Shown: one piece after another, positions 23,288 through 35,219 of the stretch | How positions within the stretch are numbered: the stretch's first letter is position 1 | Layout: each line of letters begins with the position of its first letter | DNA from: Papaver somniferum | Lineage: Eukaryota > Streptophyta > Magnoliopsida > Ranunculales > Papaveraceae | Assembly: GCF_003573695.1 (NCBI RefSeq) | Contig: NC_039368.1 | Span: 78,754,374 to 78,818,373 of the forward strand | Reading direction: 5' to 3' | Length of the DNA: 64,000 nucleotides | Program-made: the position numbers and the translations under genes | The notes under the pieces: model-generated | What the model was told of the DNA's origin: nothing | Database searches by the model: none | What the model saw: only the letters and a program-made list of their open reading frames with translations

Positions 23288-23308
23288 TGTAAGAACCCTC
23301 AAGCTCAT
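23288..23308 (+). mobile_element. X LTR 3, first 21 bp
   Basis: TGTAAGAACCCTC and the following bases match the start of X LTR 2. The A array interrupts after CTCAT (23304-23308), one copy of the target-site duplication. The LTR resumes at 53570. Confidence 0.88.
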
Positions 23309-25703
23309 TGGTGGGCCCTGAAAAGCGTATAAAATTGAAGCGAAATGAAACGGGCCTACAGTAATACCGCAAGTGCACGGTCGTCGGTTGTAGCTCGTGC
23401 AAGTACGGGTCGATCCACAGAGACTGGGTGTGTTTGGAGTTCTCTAGCTATTTTGGGCTCTAATTTGTTGTTGGTTAACTATGAAGCCTTTTGGGCTTTG
23501 GGCTTAGGGTACCTTTGGATTATAGGCTTGTTTGATAATGAAGTGAACTGAGCTTGGGCTCAGTTGGTCTTGAAGTGCACTAGGCTTGGCCCTAGAAGTG
23601 CACTGGGCTTTTAATTGAGTTTGGGTTTTGACCTTCATCCCTAAGAATGAACTGGGCTTTATTGAACTGGGTTTGGAGCAGTAGCAGCAAACAAGGCTGG
23701 GCCTGGCAGGAGCACAACAAGGCTGGAGAAGTGAATGCAACAGGAGCTGGGAGCAGCAACAGGAGAAGAAGTAGCAGCAGCAGTAGCAAGAGGAAGGAAA
23801 GCAGCAGCAGGGTTGCAGGGCAGTGGCCAAGGAAGCTGAGTAGCAAGGCAAGGAGAAAAGAAGAGATGGCAGTGAAGTAATGGTGGCACTAAGCCAAGAA
23901 CAGTGAAAATTGATATAGGAAAAATGGACAGTGGAAAATGAAGAAAAACAGTGGCCAATGGCCAAAGGCAGTGATGGTGTGGCAGTGACAGTGACAAAAG
24001 AAAGGCAATGGCCAAGGACCAAAGGCAAAGGAAGAACAGGGCACAAAACAGTTATGAAAGGCCAAGAGTGAAGAAAGAACAAGATACAAAAAATGAAAGG
24101 CAAAGTTGGGAGCCTAGGCATACAACTAGAGTGGGAAGAGAACCAGTTTGCTCACAGTCACTAGTGAGCACTAGTTTCTCCACACTGCTCAATCAATCCA
24201 ATGCTTCAAAGGCTTTAGCCTAACATTCACACAAAACAGTAAACATCACAGAGATAACATAGTAACATACACAAATCAGGAGCATTTACAGTGAAATTAA
24301 ACAGTGAAACATTCTAATTAAACTATCCTAACATAGATTAAACAATGAAACATTAACAAAATTTACAAAATAAAATTAACAGTAACACAGACAATTAACA
24401 GCAAACACTAAGAATAAAATTGAAAATTGAAATTAACTGAATTTGAAATTAAAACTAACCTAAACATGGAATTAAACAATAAAGTATGGAATTGAAATTT
24501 GGACAGTGGCAGCAAATGAAGAACCCTAAATTAACAGAACCCTAATTGTTTATGAAATTGAAATTAGAATTTTACAAACTAAAATTAAACCTAATTGGTA
24601 ACTTGGCTAGTCCAAGAACAGTTTTCTACAACACCCCAGCGCTCAATTTATAGTTCTACACATTTTCCCCCAATTTCCCCCAAAACAATTGAGGCTAGGG
24701 TTTGAGATTACTCACCCAATTTGACACAACAACTCCAGTTTGATGTCGACCCATGCTTTGTATGGCTCTCCTGCTCCTTTCCATGCCTTCAATTTCTCAT
24801 TCTCATCAACCTATTTCACCTACTTCACACCTAGGGCAGTGGCGTGAGAGGAGAAGAAATTGGTTGTTGATGGAGAAGTATAACTCGATAATGATGATGG
24901 GTTTAGCTGTATAGGGGTGGTTAGGTGGTTATGGAGTAGGTGGTGGCGATGGCAGTGGCGAGGTGGTAGCAGGTGAGGTATGGTGGTGGTGGTAGGTCTG
25001 CAAATAGGGTGGAGAAGAAGGAGGAGGTCGATAGAATGGGAAGAAGGGGCTGTTTGGCTAGGTTATAGGGTTCGGTCACTATGGTGTGTAGCGAGATCAT
25101 CGAGTTCGATGTTCGGCGAAGCTGAGCGGTGGATGGTGGAATTTGGAAGGAATCGAACGGCGTCAAGGATACGGGATTAAGCGACCGTTGGATTGCGAGA
25201 TACAACGAATTTAACGGCACCAGATGGAGTTAGGTGCTGTAGTGTGAAGCAGGAGCTTCATACCTCGATGCACTGACGATGCTGCGACCATTGGATGTAG
25301 ATGGATCCAATCTGACGGCTACAGGAGAATGGAAGCGGGTATGGATATAGAAAATGGGTTTGGGTAAGGGTTTTGGGCCTTGGGTATGCCAAGCCCATAT
25401 CTTCTTTAAGAACAATTCTTCCTTCTTGAGCCCATTCCTAGCTTTTTGGTCTTGTGCGCACCATTCTTTGCAGCTTCCTTACGTAATTTCTTCCGGCTTT
25501 TCACCACTCTTTAGCTCTTTTCCGCTCCGCAAGTCATCCAGACTTTATTTATTACCTAAAAATGCAAAATTAAGTAAGAAAAATATTTATTCTTGAAAAC
25601 AATGAAAATACAGAATATGGGATAAAATGTAGAATTACTGCACAAAAGGTGAGTTAAATGCCAACAAAAAGGGATACATATATACATTATTTGGCACTCA
25701 TCA
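23309..25703 (-). mobile_element. Family A LTR 1
   Basis: 2395 bp. It is the most divergent of the five: it alone has GGGCCCTGAAAAGCG at the edge, CATACCTCG, TTGCAGCTTCC and GATACATATA. A CAG/AGC microsatellite lies near 23745-23815. A minus-strand TATA box is at 24646-24653. Pro/Leu/Cys-rich frames over the microsatellite are not genes. Confidence 0.9.
24646..24653 (-). promoter_or_regulatory. TATA box of family A LTR (copy 1)
   Basis: TATAAATT on the minus strand, followed downstream by GAGCGCTGGGGTGTTG. The same box is at 31024-31031, 37434-37441, 43810-43817 and 50191-50198 in the other LTRs. It fits a start site about 30 bp downstream on the minus strand. Confidence 0.6.
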
Positions 25704-25743
25704 AATACCCCCAAACCTGAATTTTACTTGTCCTCAAGTAAAA
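25704..25743 (-). other. AGGA hairpin and 3' polypurine tract of family A (copy 1)
   Basis: On the minus strand TTTTACTTG pairs with CAAGTAAAA over nine bases around AGGA (25722-25743). AGGTTTGGGGGTATT follows and ends at the LTR edge. The spacer from hairpin to LTR is 18 nt. The same arrangement follows LTR ends 32081, 38480 and 44869. Confidence 0.8.
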
Positions 25744-25821
25744 CAAAACTAAGGAAATCCTAACTATACCACTGTCGCTGGTCTCTCGAATGCATTTAGC
25801 GTATGCACTAAGCCTTTTAAA

Positions 25822-25857
25822 CCACTAAGTGTCCTTAGTGGACGAGTTAAGTCTCGT
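25822..25857 (-). other. Twin-hairpin element of family A (copy 1)
   Basis: On the minus strand ACGAG pairs with CTCGT around ACTTAA. Immediately after, CCACTAAG pairs with CTTAGTGG around GACA. Copies 2-4 (copy 2 at 32200-32235) read CCACTAGG with CTTAGTGG, which leaves one G-U pair. Element E has a G-C pair at that position. Confidence 0.65.
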
Positions 25858-26894
25858 GAAGGTTTGCTTAGAACGTACCTACAAAGTTCTAGGTCAAAAT
25901 ATAAGCTCAGATTCCATCAAATGTGACATGTGCAAGTAAGTTTAAGCTCACAGCAAAATGGAGATGTCAATCTAGCTATCAAAGGCACAATCCTAGCACT
26001 GATAACAAAAAAAGACATGTGATAAGAGTGTAAAGTGTATCTACACATGTGTAAAGAACGATCTGAAGTTATGACTACTAATCACCAAGAGATAGTTTCT
26101 CAGGCTAAGAACCAAGGTCGAAATCTAGCTAGCTGTCCGGACTTTACGAGAATTGTGAATGAGTTGGAGGTATTTCACAATTACTCGCGTTGTACATCAA
26201 TGGCATACACCCTCCTTGCTTATTACAATGAAACAACAAAATGACTATTTACATGACTCTTATTTACATTGACTACTCTCTTTTTATTTTTGGAACAAGA
26301 GATGATGGAATTGATAAATACTTGATTTTTTTGTATTTTTCTGATATTTTTTTTCTGAATATATACATCGTTTTTTTTTTTTTTTTTTTTAAGAAGGAAA
26401 CACTTTTGATACATATACAAAAGAAACAAAAATTACATGACACTTTGCAAGAGGTAGCCCTTTTTGATGCACCCAGTTAAATTCGATGGTTGTCTTTCTT
26501 AATGTAACCTCCACCTTCTATCCCAACCAACCAAAGAACAAGCTAGTCAAGTTTCGTTCAGTATTCTAAAGTGATTGGCAATCGTAACTTCCTATCAAAC
26601 ACCTTGAAGATCGAGGCCATACATGTATTGGTAGATCGTGCGCGTGCAAATTTCTTATCACTATGTGAATTGTGCTAGAATCAGGGTGCCTAAATATCTA
26701 GACTAAGACTCCTAATAATTACATATTTGCACAAGAGTCAACATTTCAAGGTAAATGAGCTCCATTTTTATGTTTTTTTTTTTTCAATTTTTTTTTTCAT
26801 TTTGATTTTTTCATTTTTTTGGAATTTTTCAATTTTTTCAAAAAGATGGAGTTTTGTTTTCAATTATGGCATATTATCATGGTATCTACTTTTC

Positions 26895-26931
26895 ACCCCC
26901 AAACCTAAACTAAACATTGTCCTCAATGTTT
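26895..26931 (-). other. Internal AGGA hairpin plus G-run of family A (copy 1)
   Basis: AAACATTG and CAATGTTT pair over eight bases around AGGA (26912-26931). GGTTTGGGGGTG follows on the minus strand. Equivalent hairpins are at 33300-33319, 39697-39716 and 46091-46110. It matches the E copy at 12947. Confidence 0.65.
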
Positions 26932-27126
26932 CAAAATATGAATAAAATTATAATACAACATATGAAGAGGATCATGTTGAGTAGAGAAAAAAAAAGAGAA
27001 TACCCGATTTCGGCGAAAGCAAGATTAAAACTCCGTTATTCAAGGAAAAATCCATATTCAGCCGAGATCATATTGGATTAGCAAAATATATACAAAAGGA
27101 ACAAAAGGGTTTTTAAGAAATTTTAT

Positions 27127-28839
27127 CTACTGGATTATATACAAAAATTCACCATACACTAACAATCTAAAGAGTTGAGGATCAACCCAAAAGACGGAGT
27201 GTAGAGGTTTCAACAGCTTCACACAAATATAACAGGAAAGAAACGCAAGTGAAACTGTGAAACAAAATGAGCTACTCCCAAACCTGGATTTTTCAACGGA
27301 TAAAATTTTGGAAACAAAATCTCGCAGTTTTGGGGGTTCATCATGCACAAGGTCTAGCTCGAAATGAACTTTGCTAGGGACGGGCAAACATGCTAATTCC
27401 AACTGTGGTTCCTCAAATGTATTATACTTAGAAGCAAAATAGTCCAAGAGGACTTGGGAAGCACACAGTTCCAAACCTAGATTAGGAATTTTCAGAAAAT
27501 TCGGTTTGACAATATGGGTACAAACCAAATCTAGGTTGGGTGGAAGGCCATCAGATTGTGACTTATGTAGGACGATAGGCACATCATTATTAATCACATC
27601 AACATCTCCTAAGTCTTCTACACGTGTCACAACATGCTCACAATCATCAAACAAATTGGCAAGATCACAATCAGAGTCATCAACATCATCAACAAATTTA
27701 TTCTCATGCATCGGCAAATCAGGAGAAATATCACAATGTGACCTAGGTAGAGAATCAGACACATCAAATATATTTTCATGCATATTAGTGTCTACAGAAG
27801 ATTCAACTATTCTTATGTCATGCTCATCTTCACAGAATAATTGTACGAATTCCATGTCAATATCAAAATCATATGAATTACAATGAGTATTAGAAAAAAC
27901 AACATTCATGAAGGTCGAGGGCGAGAAGCCATATGTCTTTGAACCAACAGGTTCCACAATATTTTCATGTTTTTCTAACATATCATCATAATCATCATAA
28001 TCATCATCATGGTAGCATGCATATTGGTCCTCATTAACAGTGGTGGTGTCATTAGTCGATTCATGTTCCTCTAAATTAGGTTCATATTCAACATCATTTA
28101 CATGAATGGGACTAGACACTTCATTAGGGACAACATACATTTCCTCATGAATTTCCTCCTGTTGTAGGTGAAGCAAAATCTGATCTAAATGTGCATGAAT
28201 TCGTGATGTAGATCTATCATAGTCTTGCTTGCAGAGTCTTAAAGCTTCTGTGGTGGAGTCTAAATTCATGGGAGTACAAAATTCTTCATGTTCAAATTGT
28301 GGTGAATGGTACATGTGTGAATGGTCATTAGGGTTTACAAAATATTGATCGCAACCCTCAAAGGATTGATTATGGTCCCAATGACTACCATTCTCACAAT
28401 TTATGGGCATTTCATACCTTGGATTTTCTCTACATTGCCTAAAATTATGCAAAATATGACAATTCTCAACAGGGTGGTCTAAACTACCACATGCGGGACA
28501 TGCATAGATTTCAGGTTGCCTAAGAAAATTAGATGTGACAGATTCCTCATGTGATTGCATTTCTAAAGCTGTGATTCGAGCTTCTATTTGATCCATAAGT
28601 GATGATTGTGTGAGTGAGGCTCTAGCAGAATGTTCATTTTCACGTTGCGATGAATGATGCATGTATGAATAGTCGTTAGGGTTCATGTATTGCGGCTCGG
28701 GACTTTGAAAATGTCCATAATAATTCCTATGACTATTGACATCATGGTCCGTGGAAGGTTCATAACGTGGCACATGCCCATAAGCAAGTTCTCTAAGAGT
28801 TTTATTTCCATCCCCAGGAGCAGACCAAAATCCAGACAT
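27127..28839 (-). CDS. Family A gag-like protein, copy 1 (intact)
   Basis: 570 codons starting MSGFW. Residues 114-127 form a CCHC zinc knuckle (C114-x2-C117-x4-H122-x4-C127), typical of retrotransposon nucleocapsid proteins that bind RNA. An internal repeat, NPNDYSYMHHS and NPNDHSHMYHS, lies at about 53 and 169. A Glu/Asp-rich middle follows (residues about 230-430). Near the C-terminus are a GLELCASQVLLDYF block, a hydrophobic segment at about 524-541, and DPQLFRLLVYG. No protease, reverse transcriptase or integrase motif is present. It is probably a nucleic-acid-binding structural or accessory protein of a non-autonomous element. It is intact here and nearly intact in copy 2, which suggests recent selection or recent amplification. 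Confidence 0.8.
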   Translation of the reverse strand: MSGFWSAPGDGNKTLRELAYGHVPRYEPSTDHDVNSHRNYYGHFQSPEPQYMNPNDYSYMHHSSQRENEHSARASLTQSSLMDQIEARITALEMQSHEESVTSNFLRQPEIYACPACGSLDHPVENCHILHNFRQCRENPRYEMPINCENGSHWDHNQSFEGCDQYFVNPNDHSHMYHSPQFEHEEFCTPMNLDSTTEALRLCKQDYDRSTSRIHAHLDQILLHLQQEEIHEEMYVVPNEVSSPIHVNDVEYEPNLEEHESTNDTTTVNEDQYACYHDDDYDDYDDMLEKHENIVEPVGSKTYGFSPSTFMNVVFSNTHCNSYDFDIDMEFVQLFCEDEHDIRIVESSVDTNMHENIFDVSDSLPRSHCDISPDLPMHENKFVDDVDDSDCDLANLFDDCEHVVTRVEDLGDVDVINNDVPIVLHKSQSDGLPPNLDLVCTHIVKPNFLKIPNLGLELCASQVLLDYFASKYNTFEEPQLELACLPVPSKVHFELDLVHDEPPKLRDFVSKILSVEKSRFGSSSFCFTVSLAFLSCYICVKLLKPLHSVFWVDPQLFRLLVYGEFLYIIQ

Positions 28840-29664
28840 GATTGGCTCAAAAGCTAAGTAACTATGTTACAAAGCCCAAAATTTGGTTTTTAATGGGTTT
28901 GGATTTTTGCGAAAAATTTGGTTTTGGTGGGAGACATTTTTTTTTTTTTGGTTTTTTTTTTAAATTTTGGGAGCAAGTTTGGTTTTAATGGGTTAAAGAA
29001 GAAAAAATTTGGGAGAAAAGTAAAATTTGGTTTTTTGAATGGGAGAGAAGTAAATTTTTTTTTTTTTTTTTTTTTAAAGAAAATAAAATTTGGTTTTTGA
29101 ATGGGAGCAAGCCCACTGTTGGTTTTGTGTTTGCTTTGGCTCAGCTGGTTTGAAAACGTTTGGTGAAACTGAGTCCAAAATCTCGGCCTAGAATTTGGGT
29201 ACTCAGCCCACTAACGAGTTAACCTAGCGTGATCGGTTACAAGCTCAGCTGGGTTTAAAAACCCAGAATACACAATACCAGTCCAAATTAAACAAGCTCA
29301 CAAAAATTAAATACAAGCCCACAAATTAAACAAACAAGCCCACGAAAATTAATTACAAACCCAACGGAAAATAAAAATCCCAAAAATTGGCTTTAATATT
29401 ACAAGCCCACAATTAAAAATTGGAAGCCCACAATTCGGGTTCTCTTAAATGGGTTACCTTTTAAGCACAGCCCAGCTGCTCTGATATTGTTGCAAAAACC
29501 CAGTTGGGCTTTGGTTCTTTTCCTTGGTGGCGTCCCAGCAGAGGAAAAACAGGTTCAGAACAACAGGTCCAACAGCAAATGAAGTGAAGCAGATGCAGAT
29601 GCAAATGCTATGCAGTGAAATGCAAAAATAGCTAATAAAACTACTAGAAAAACACAGCACCAGT
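28840..29664 (-). other. Family A leader 1
   Basis: On the minus strand this lies between the primer site and the ORF. It contains long T/A homopolymer stretches at 28935-29075 and many AAGCCCA repeats (29320-29430). A 68-codon Cys/Ile-rich frame near the primer site (29454-29660) recurs in all copies, but it has no recognisable domain and I do not call it a gene. Confidence 0.5.
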
Positions 29665-29681
29665 CCCCGGCAGCGGCGCCA
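29665..29681 (-). other. Primer binding site, family A copy 1
   Basis: On the minus strand TGGCGCCGCTGCCGGGG starts six bases after the LTR end. It fits the complement of a plant tRNA-Asp 3' end with one mismatch (CT for TT). Confidence 0.8.
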
Positions 29682-29687
29682 AAAACT

Positions 29688-32081
29688 TGGTGGGCCCGGG
29701 AAAGCGTATAAAATTGAAGCGAAATGAAACGGGCCTACAGTAATACCGCAAGTGCACGGTCGTCGGTTGTAGCTCGTGCAAGTACGGGTCGATCCACAGA
29801 GACTGGGTGTGTTTGGAGTTCTCTAGCTATTTTGGGCTCTAATTTGTTGTTGGTTAACTATGAAGCCTTTTGGGCTTTGGGCTTAGGGTACCTTTGGATT
29901 ATAGGCTTGTTTGATAATGAAGTGAACTGAGCTTGGGCTCAGTTGGTCTTGAAGTGCACTAGGCTTGGCCCTTGAAGTGCACTGGGCTTTTAATTGAGTT
30001 TGGGTTTTGACCTTATTCCCTAAGAATGAACTGGGCTTTATTGAACTGGGTTTGGAGCAGTAGCAGCAAACAAGGCTGGGCCTGGCAGGAGCACAGCAAG
30101 GCTGGAGAAGTGAAGGCAACAGGAGCTGGGAGCAGCAACAGGAGAAGAAGTAGCAGCAGCAGTAGCAAGAGGAAGGAAAGCAGCAGCAGGGTTGCAGGGC
30201 AGTGGCCAAGGCAGCTGAGTAGCAAGGCAAGGAGAAAAGAAGAGATGGCAGTGAAGTAATGGTGGCACTAAGCCAAGAACAGTGAAAATTGATATAGGAA
30301 AAATGGACAGTGGAAAATGAAGAAAAACAGTGGCCAATGGCCAAAGGCAGTGATGGTGTGGCAGTGACAGTGACAAAAGAAAGGCAATGGCCAAGGACCA
30401 AAGGCAAAGGAAGAACAGGGCACAAAACAGTTATGAAAGGCCAAGAGTGAAGAAAGAACAAGATACAAAAAATGAAAGGCAAAGTTGGGAGCCTAGGCAT
30501 ACAACTAGAGTGGGAAGAGAACCAGTTTGCTCACAGTCACTAGTGAGCACTAGTTTCTCCCCACTGCTCAATCAATCCAATGCTTCAAAGGCTTTAGCCT
30601 AACATTCACACAAAACAATAAACATCACAGAGATAACATAGTAACATACACAAATAAGGAGCATTTACAGTGAAATTAAACAGTGAAACATTCTAATTAA
30701 ACTATCCTAACATAGATTAAACAATGAAACATTAACAAAATTTACAAAATAAAATTAACAGTAACACAGACAATTAACAGCAAACACTAAGAATAAAATT
30801 GAAAATTGAAATTAACTGAATTTGAAATTAAAACTAACCTAAACATGGAATTAAACAATAAAGTATGGAATTGAAATTTGGACAGTGGCAGCAAATGAAG
30901 AACCCTAAATTAACAGAACCCTAATTGTTTATGAAATTGAAATTAGAATTTTACAAACTAAAATTAAACCTAATTGGTAACTTGGCTAGTCCAAGAACAG
31001 TTTTCTACAACACCCCAGCGCTCAATTTATAGTTCTACACATTTTCCCCCAATTTCCCCCAAAACAATTGAGGCTAGGGTTTGAGATTACTCACCCAATT
31101 TGACACAACAACTCCAGTTTGATGTCGACCCATGCTTTGTATGGCTCTCCTGCTCCTTTCCATGCCTTCAATTTCTCATTCTCATCAACCTATTTCACCT
31201 ACTTCACACCTAGGGCAGTGGCGTGAGAGGAGAAGAAATTGGTTGTTGATGGAGAAGTATAACTCGATAATGATGATGGGTTTAGCTGTGTAGGGGTGGT
31301 TAGGTGGTTATGGAGTAGGTGGTGGCGATGGCAGTGGCGAGGTGGTAGCAGGTGAGGTATGGTGGTGGTGGTAGGTCTGCAAATAGGGTGGAGAAGAAGG
31401 AGGAGGTCGATAGAATGGGAAGAAGGGGCTGTTTGGCTAGGTTATAGGGTTCGGTCACTATGGTGTGTAGCGAGATCATCGAGTTCGATGTTCGGCGAAG
31501 CTGAGCGGTGGATGGTGGAATTTGGAAGGAATCGAACGGCGTCAAGGATACGGGATTAAGCGACCGTTGGATTGCGAGATACAACGAATTTAACGGCACC
31601 AGATGGAGTTAGGTGCTGTAGTGTGAAGCAGGAGCTTCAGACCTCGATGCACTGACGATGCTGCGACCATTGGATGTAGATGGATCCAATCTGACGGCTA
31701 CAGGAGAATGGAAGCGGGTATGGATATAGAAAATGGGTTTGGGTAAGGGTTTTGGGCCTTGGGTATGCCAAGCCCATATCTTCTTTAAGAACAATTCTTC
31801 CTTCTTGAGCCCATTCCTAGCTTTTTGGTCTTGTGCGCACCATTCTTTGCGGCTTCCTTACGTAATTTCTTCCGGCTTTTCACCACTCTTTAGCTCTTTT
31901 CCGCTCCGCAAGTCATCCAGACTTTATTTATACCTAAAAATGCAAAATTAAGTAAGAAAAATATTTATTCTTGAAAACAATGAAAATACAGAATATGGGA
32001 TAAAATGTAGAATTACTGCACAAAAGGTGAGTTAAATGCCAACAAAAAGGGATAAATATATACATTATTTGGCACTCATCA
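29688..32081 (-). mobile_element. Family A LTR 2
   Basis: 2394 bp. It is shared: on the minus strand it is the 5' LTR of internal region 1 and the 3' LTR of internal region 2. It differs from the others by TTTATTTATACC near 31925. TATA box at 31024-31031. There is no TSD at either edge. Confidence 0.9.
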
Positions 32082-33521
32082 AATACCCCCAAACCTGAAT
32101 TTTACTTGTCCTCAAGTAAAACAAAACTAAGGAAATCCTAACTATACCACTGTCGTTGGTCTCTCGAATGCATTTAGCGTATGCACTAAGCCTTTTAAAC
32201 CACTAAGTGTCCCTAGTGGACGAGTTAAGTCTCGTGAAGGTTTGCTTAGAACGTACCTACAAAGTTCTAGGTCAAAATATAGCTCAGATTCCATCAAATG
32301 TGACATGTGCAAGTCAGTTTAAGCTCACAGCAAAATGGAGATGTCAATCTAGCTATCAAAGGCACAATCCTAGCACTGATAACAAAAAAAGACATGTGAT
32401 AAGAGTGTAAAGTGTATCTACACATGTGTAAAGAACGATCTGAAGTTATGACTACTAATCACCAAGAGATAGTTTCTCAGGCTAAGAACCAAGGTCGAAA
32501 TCTAGCTAGCTGTCCGGACTTTACGAGAATTGTGAATGAGTTGGAGGTATTTCACAATTACTCGCGTTGTACATCAATGGCATACACCCTCCTTGCTTAT
32601 TACAATGAAACAACAAAATGACTATTTACATGACTCTTATTTACATTGACTACTCTCTTTTTATTTTTGGAACAAGAGATGATGGAATTGATAAATACTT
32701 GATTTTTTCTTTTGTATTTTTCTGATATTTTTTTTTTCTGAATATATACATCGTTTTTTTTTTTTTTTTTTTTAAGAAGGAAACACTTTTGATACATATA
32801 CAAAAGAAACAAAAAATTACATGACACTTTGCAAGAGGTAGCCCTTTTTGATGCACCCAGTTAAATTCGATGGTTGTCTTTCTTAATGTAACCTCCACCT
32901 TCTATCCCAACCAACCAAAGAACAAGCTAGTCAAGTTTCGTTCAGTATTCTAAAGTGATTGGCAATCGTAACTTCCTATCAAACACCTTGAAGATCGAGG
33001 CCATACATGTATTGGTAGATCGTGCGCGTGCAAATTTCTTATCACTATGTGAATTGTGCTAGAATCAGGGTCCCTAAATATCTAGACTAAGACTCCTAAT
33101 AATTACATATTTGCACAAGAGTCAACATTTCAAGGTAAATGAGCTCCATTTTTTATGTTTTTTTTTCAATTTTTCATTTTTCATTTTGATTTTTTTTTTC
33201 ATTTTTTTGGAATTTTTCAATTTTTTCAAAAAGATGGAGTTTTGTTTTCAATTATGGCATATTATCATGGTATCTACTTTTCACCCCCAAACCTAAACTA
33301 AACATTGTCCTCAATGTTTCAAAATATGAATAAAATTATAATACAACATATGAAGAGGATCATGTTGAGTAGAGAAAAAAAAAAAGAGAATACCCGATTT
33401 CGGCGAAAGCAAGATTAAAACTCCGTTATTCAAGGAAAAAATCCATCATATGTCAGCCGAGATCATATTGGATTAGCAAAATATATACAAAAGGAACAAA
33501 AGGGTTTTTAAGAAATTTTAT
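32082..33521 (-). other. Family A internal region 2, 3' non-coding part
   Basis: Same order as copy 1: internal AGGA hairpin at 33300-33319, T-rich tracts, twin hairpins at 32200-32235 (with one G-U pair on the minus strand), terminal AGGA hairpin and polypurine tract at the LTR edge. No protein-coding frame is supported. Confidence 0.7.
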
Positions 33522-35219
33522 CTACTGGATTATATACAAAAATTCACCATACACTAACAATCTAAAGAGTTGAGGATCAACCCAAAAGACGGAGTGTAGA
33601 GGTTTCAACAGCTTCACACAAATATAACAGGAAAGAAACGCAAGTGAAACTGTGAAACAAAATGAGCTACTCCCAAACCTGGATTTTTCAACGGATAAAA
33701 TTTTGGAAACAAAATCTCGCAGTTTTGGGGGTTCATCATGCACAAGGTCTAGCTCGAAATGAACTTTGCTAGGGACGGGCAAACATGCTAATTCCAACTG
33801 TGGTTCCTCAAATGTATTATACTTAGAAGCAAAATAGTCCAAGAGGACTTGGGAAGCACACAGTTCCAAACCTAGATTAGGAATTTTCAGAAAAGTCGGT
33901 TTGACAATATGGGTACAAACCAAATCTAGGTTGGGTGGAAGACCATCAGATTGTGACTTATGTAGGACGATAGGCACATCATTATTAATCACATCAACAT
34001 CTCCTAAGTCTTCTACACGTGTCACAACATGCTCACAATCATCAAACAAATTGGCAAGATCACAATCAGAGTCATCAACATCATCAACAAATTTATTCTC
34101 ATGCATCGGCAAATCAGGAGAAATATCACAATGTGACCTAGGTAGAGAATCAGACACATCAAATATATTTTCATGCATATTAGTGTCTACAGAAGATTCA
34201 ACTATTCCTATGTCATGCTCATCTTCACAGAATAATTGTACGAATCCCATGTCAATATCAAAATCATTACAATGAGTATTAGAAAGAACAACATTCATGA
34301 AGGTCGAGGGCGAGAAGCCATATGTTATTGAACCAACAGGTTCCACAATATTTTCATGTTCTTCTAACACATCATCATAATCATCATCATGGTAGCATGC
34401 ATATTGGTCCTCATTAAAAGTGGTGGTGTCGTTAGTCAATTCATGTTCCTCTAAATTAGGTTCATATTCAACATCATTTACATGAATGGGACTAGACACT
34501 TCATTAGGGACAACATACATTTCCTCATGAATTTCCTCCTTTTGTAGGTGAAGCAAAATCTGATCTAAATGTGCATGAATTCGTGATGTAGATCTATCAT
34601 AGTCTTGCTTGCAGAGTCTTAAAGCTTCTGTGGTGGAGTCTAAATTCATGGGAGTACAAAATTCTTCATGTTCAAATTGTGGTGAATGGTACATGTGTGC
34701 ATGGTCATTAGGGTTTACAAAATATTGATCGCAACCCTCAAAGGATTGATTATGGTCCCAATGACTACCATTTTCACAATTTATGGGCATTTCATACCTT
34801 GGATTTTCTCTACATTGCCTAAAATTATGCAAAATATGACAATTCTCAACAGGGTGGTCTAAACTACCACATGCGGGACATGCATAGATTTCAGGTTGCC
34901 TAAGAAAATTAGATGTGACAGATTCCTCATGTGATTGCATTTCTAAAGCTGTGATTCGAGCTTCTATTTGATCCATAAGTGATGATTGTGTGAGTGAGGC
35001 TCTAGCAGAATGTTCATTTTCACGTTGCGATGAATGATGCATGTATGAATAGTCGTTAGGGTTCATGTATTGCGGCTCGAGACTTTGAAAATGTCCATAA
35101 TAATTCCTATGACTATTGACATCATGGTCCGTGGAAGGTTCATAACGTGGCACATGCCCATAAGCAAGTTCTCTAAGAGTTTTATTTCCATCCCCAGGAG
35201 CAGACCAAAATCCAGACAT
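33522..35219 (-). CDS. Family A gag-like protein, copy 2 (intact)
   Basis: 565 codons, nearly the same as copy 1, with CCHC knuckle at about 114-127, the repeated NPND-x-x-x-MYHS block, the GLELCASQVLLDYF block, hydrophobic segment and DPQLFRLLVYG end. It is shorter in the acidic middle: a three-codon Tyr-Asp loss at the HDDDYDD run and a loss in the HCN-FDIDM segment. Both are in-frame and fit slippage in GAT/AAT-type repeats. Start and stop match copy 1. Confidence 0.8.
   Translation of the reverse strand: MSGFWSAPGDGNKTLRELAYGHVPRYEPSTDHDVNSHRNYYGHFQSLEPQYMNPNDYSYMHHSSQRENEHSARASLTQSSLMDQIEARITALEMQSHEESVTSNFLRQPEIYACPACGSLDHPVENCHILHNFRQCRENPRYEMPINCENGSHWDHNQSFEGCDQYFVNPNDHAHMYHSPQFEHEEFCTPMNLDSTTEALRLCKQDYDRSTSRIHAHLDQILLHLQKEEIHEEMYVVPNEVSSPIHVNDVEYEPNLEEHELTNDTTTFNEDQYACYHDDDYDDVLEEHENIVEPVGSITYGFSPSTFMNVVLSNTHCNDFDIDMGFVQLFCEDEHDIGIVESSVDTNMHENIFDVSDSLPRSHCDISPDLPMHENKFVDDVDDSDCDLANLFDDCEHVVTRVEDLGDVDVINNDVPIVLHKSQSDGLPPNLDLVCTHIVKPTFLKIPNLGLELCASQVLLDYFASKYNTFEEPQLELACLPVPSKVHFELDLVHDEPPKLRDFVSKILSVEKSRFGSSSFCFTVSLAFLSCYICVKLLKPLHSVFWVDPQLFRLLVYGEFLYIIQ

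Larger units (their letters stand above)
25704..27126 (-). other. Family A internal region 1, 3' non-coding part
   Basis: Reading on the minus strand from the ORF stop, the order is: a spacer; the internal AGGA hairpin and G-run (26895-26931); T-rich tracts on the + strand (26760-26840 and 26370-26392); the twin hairpins (25822-25857); the terminal AGGA hairpin (25722-25743); and the polypurine tract AGGTTTGGGGGTATT next to the LTR. The frames here are short and not conserved as proteins. Confidence 0.7.

Noticed and set aside
23504..24121. 205-codon minus-strand ORF in the family A LTR (also in LTRs 2-5)
   Set aside because: Pro/Leu/Cys/Ser-rich low complexity over a CAG microsatellite inside an LTR; its length and frame change between copies.
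25354..25596. 80-codon + strand ORF starting MGLGKGFGPW in A LTRs
   Set aside because: LTR sequence; the frame is not kept between copies and no domain is seen.
27506..27886. 126-codon + strand ORF with copies in each A unit
   Set aside because: Antisense shadow of the gag-like ORF; its conservation follows from the coding strand.
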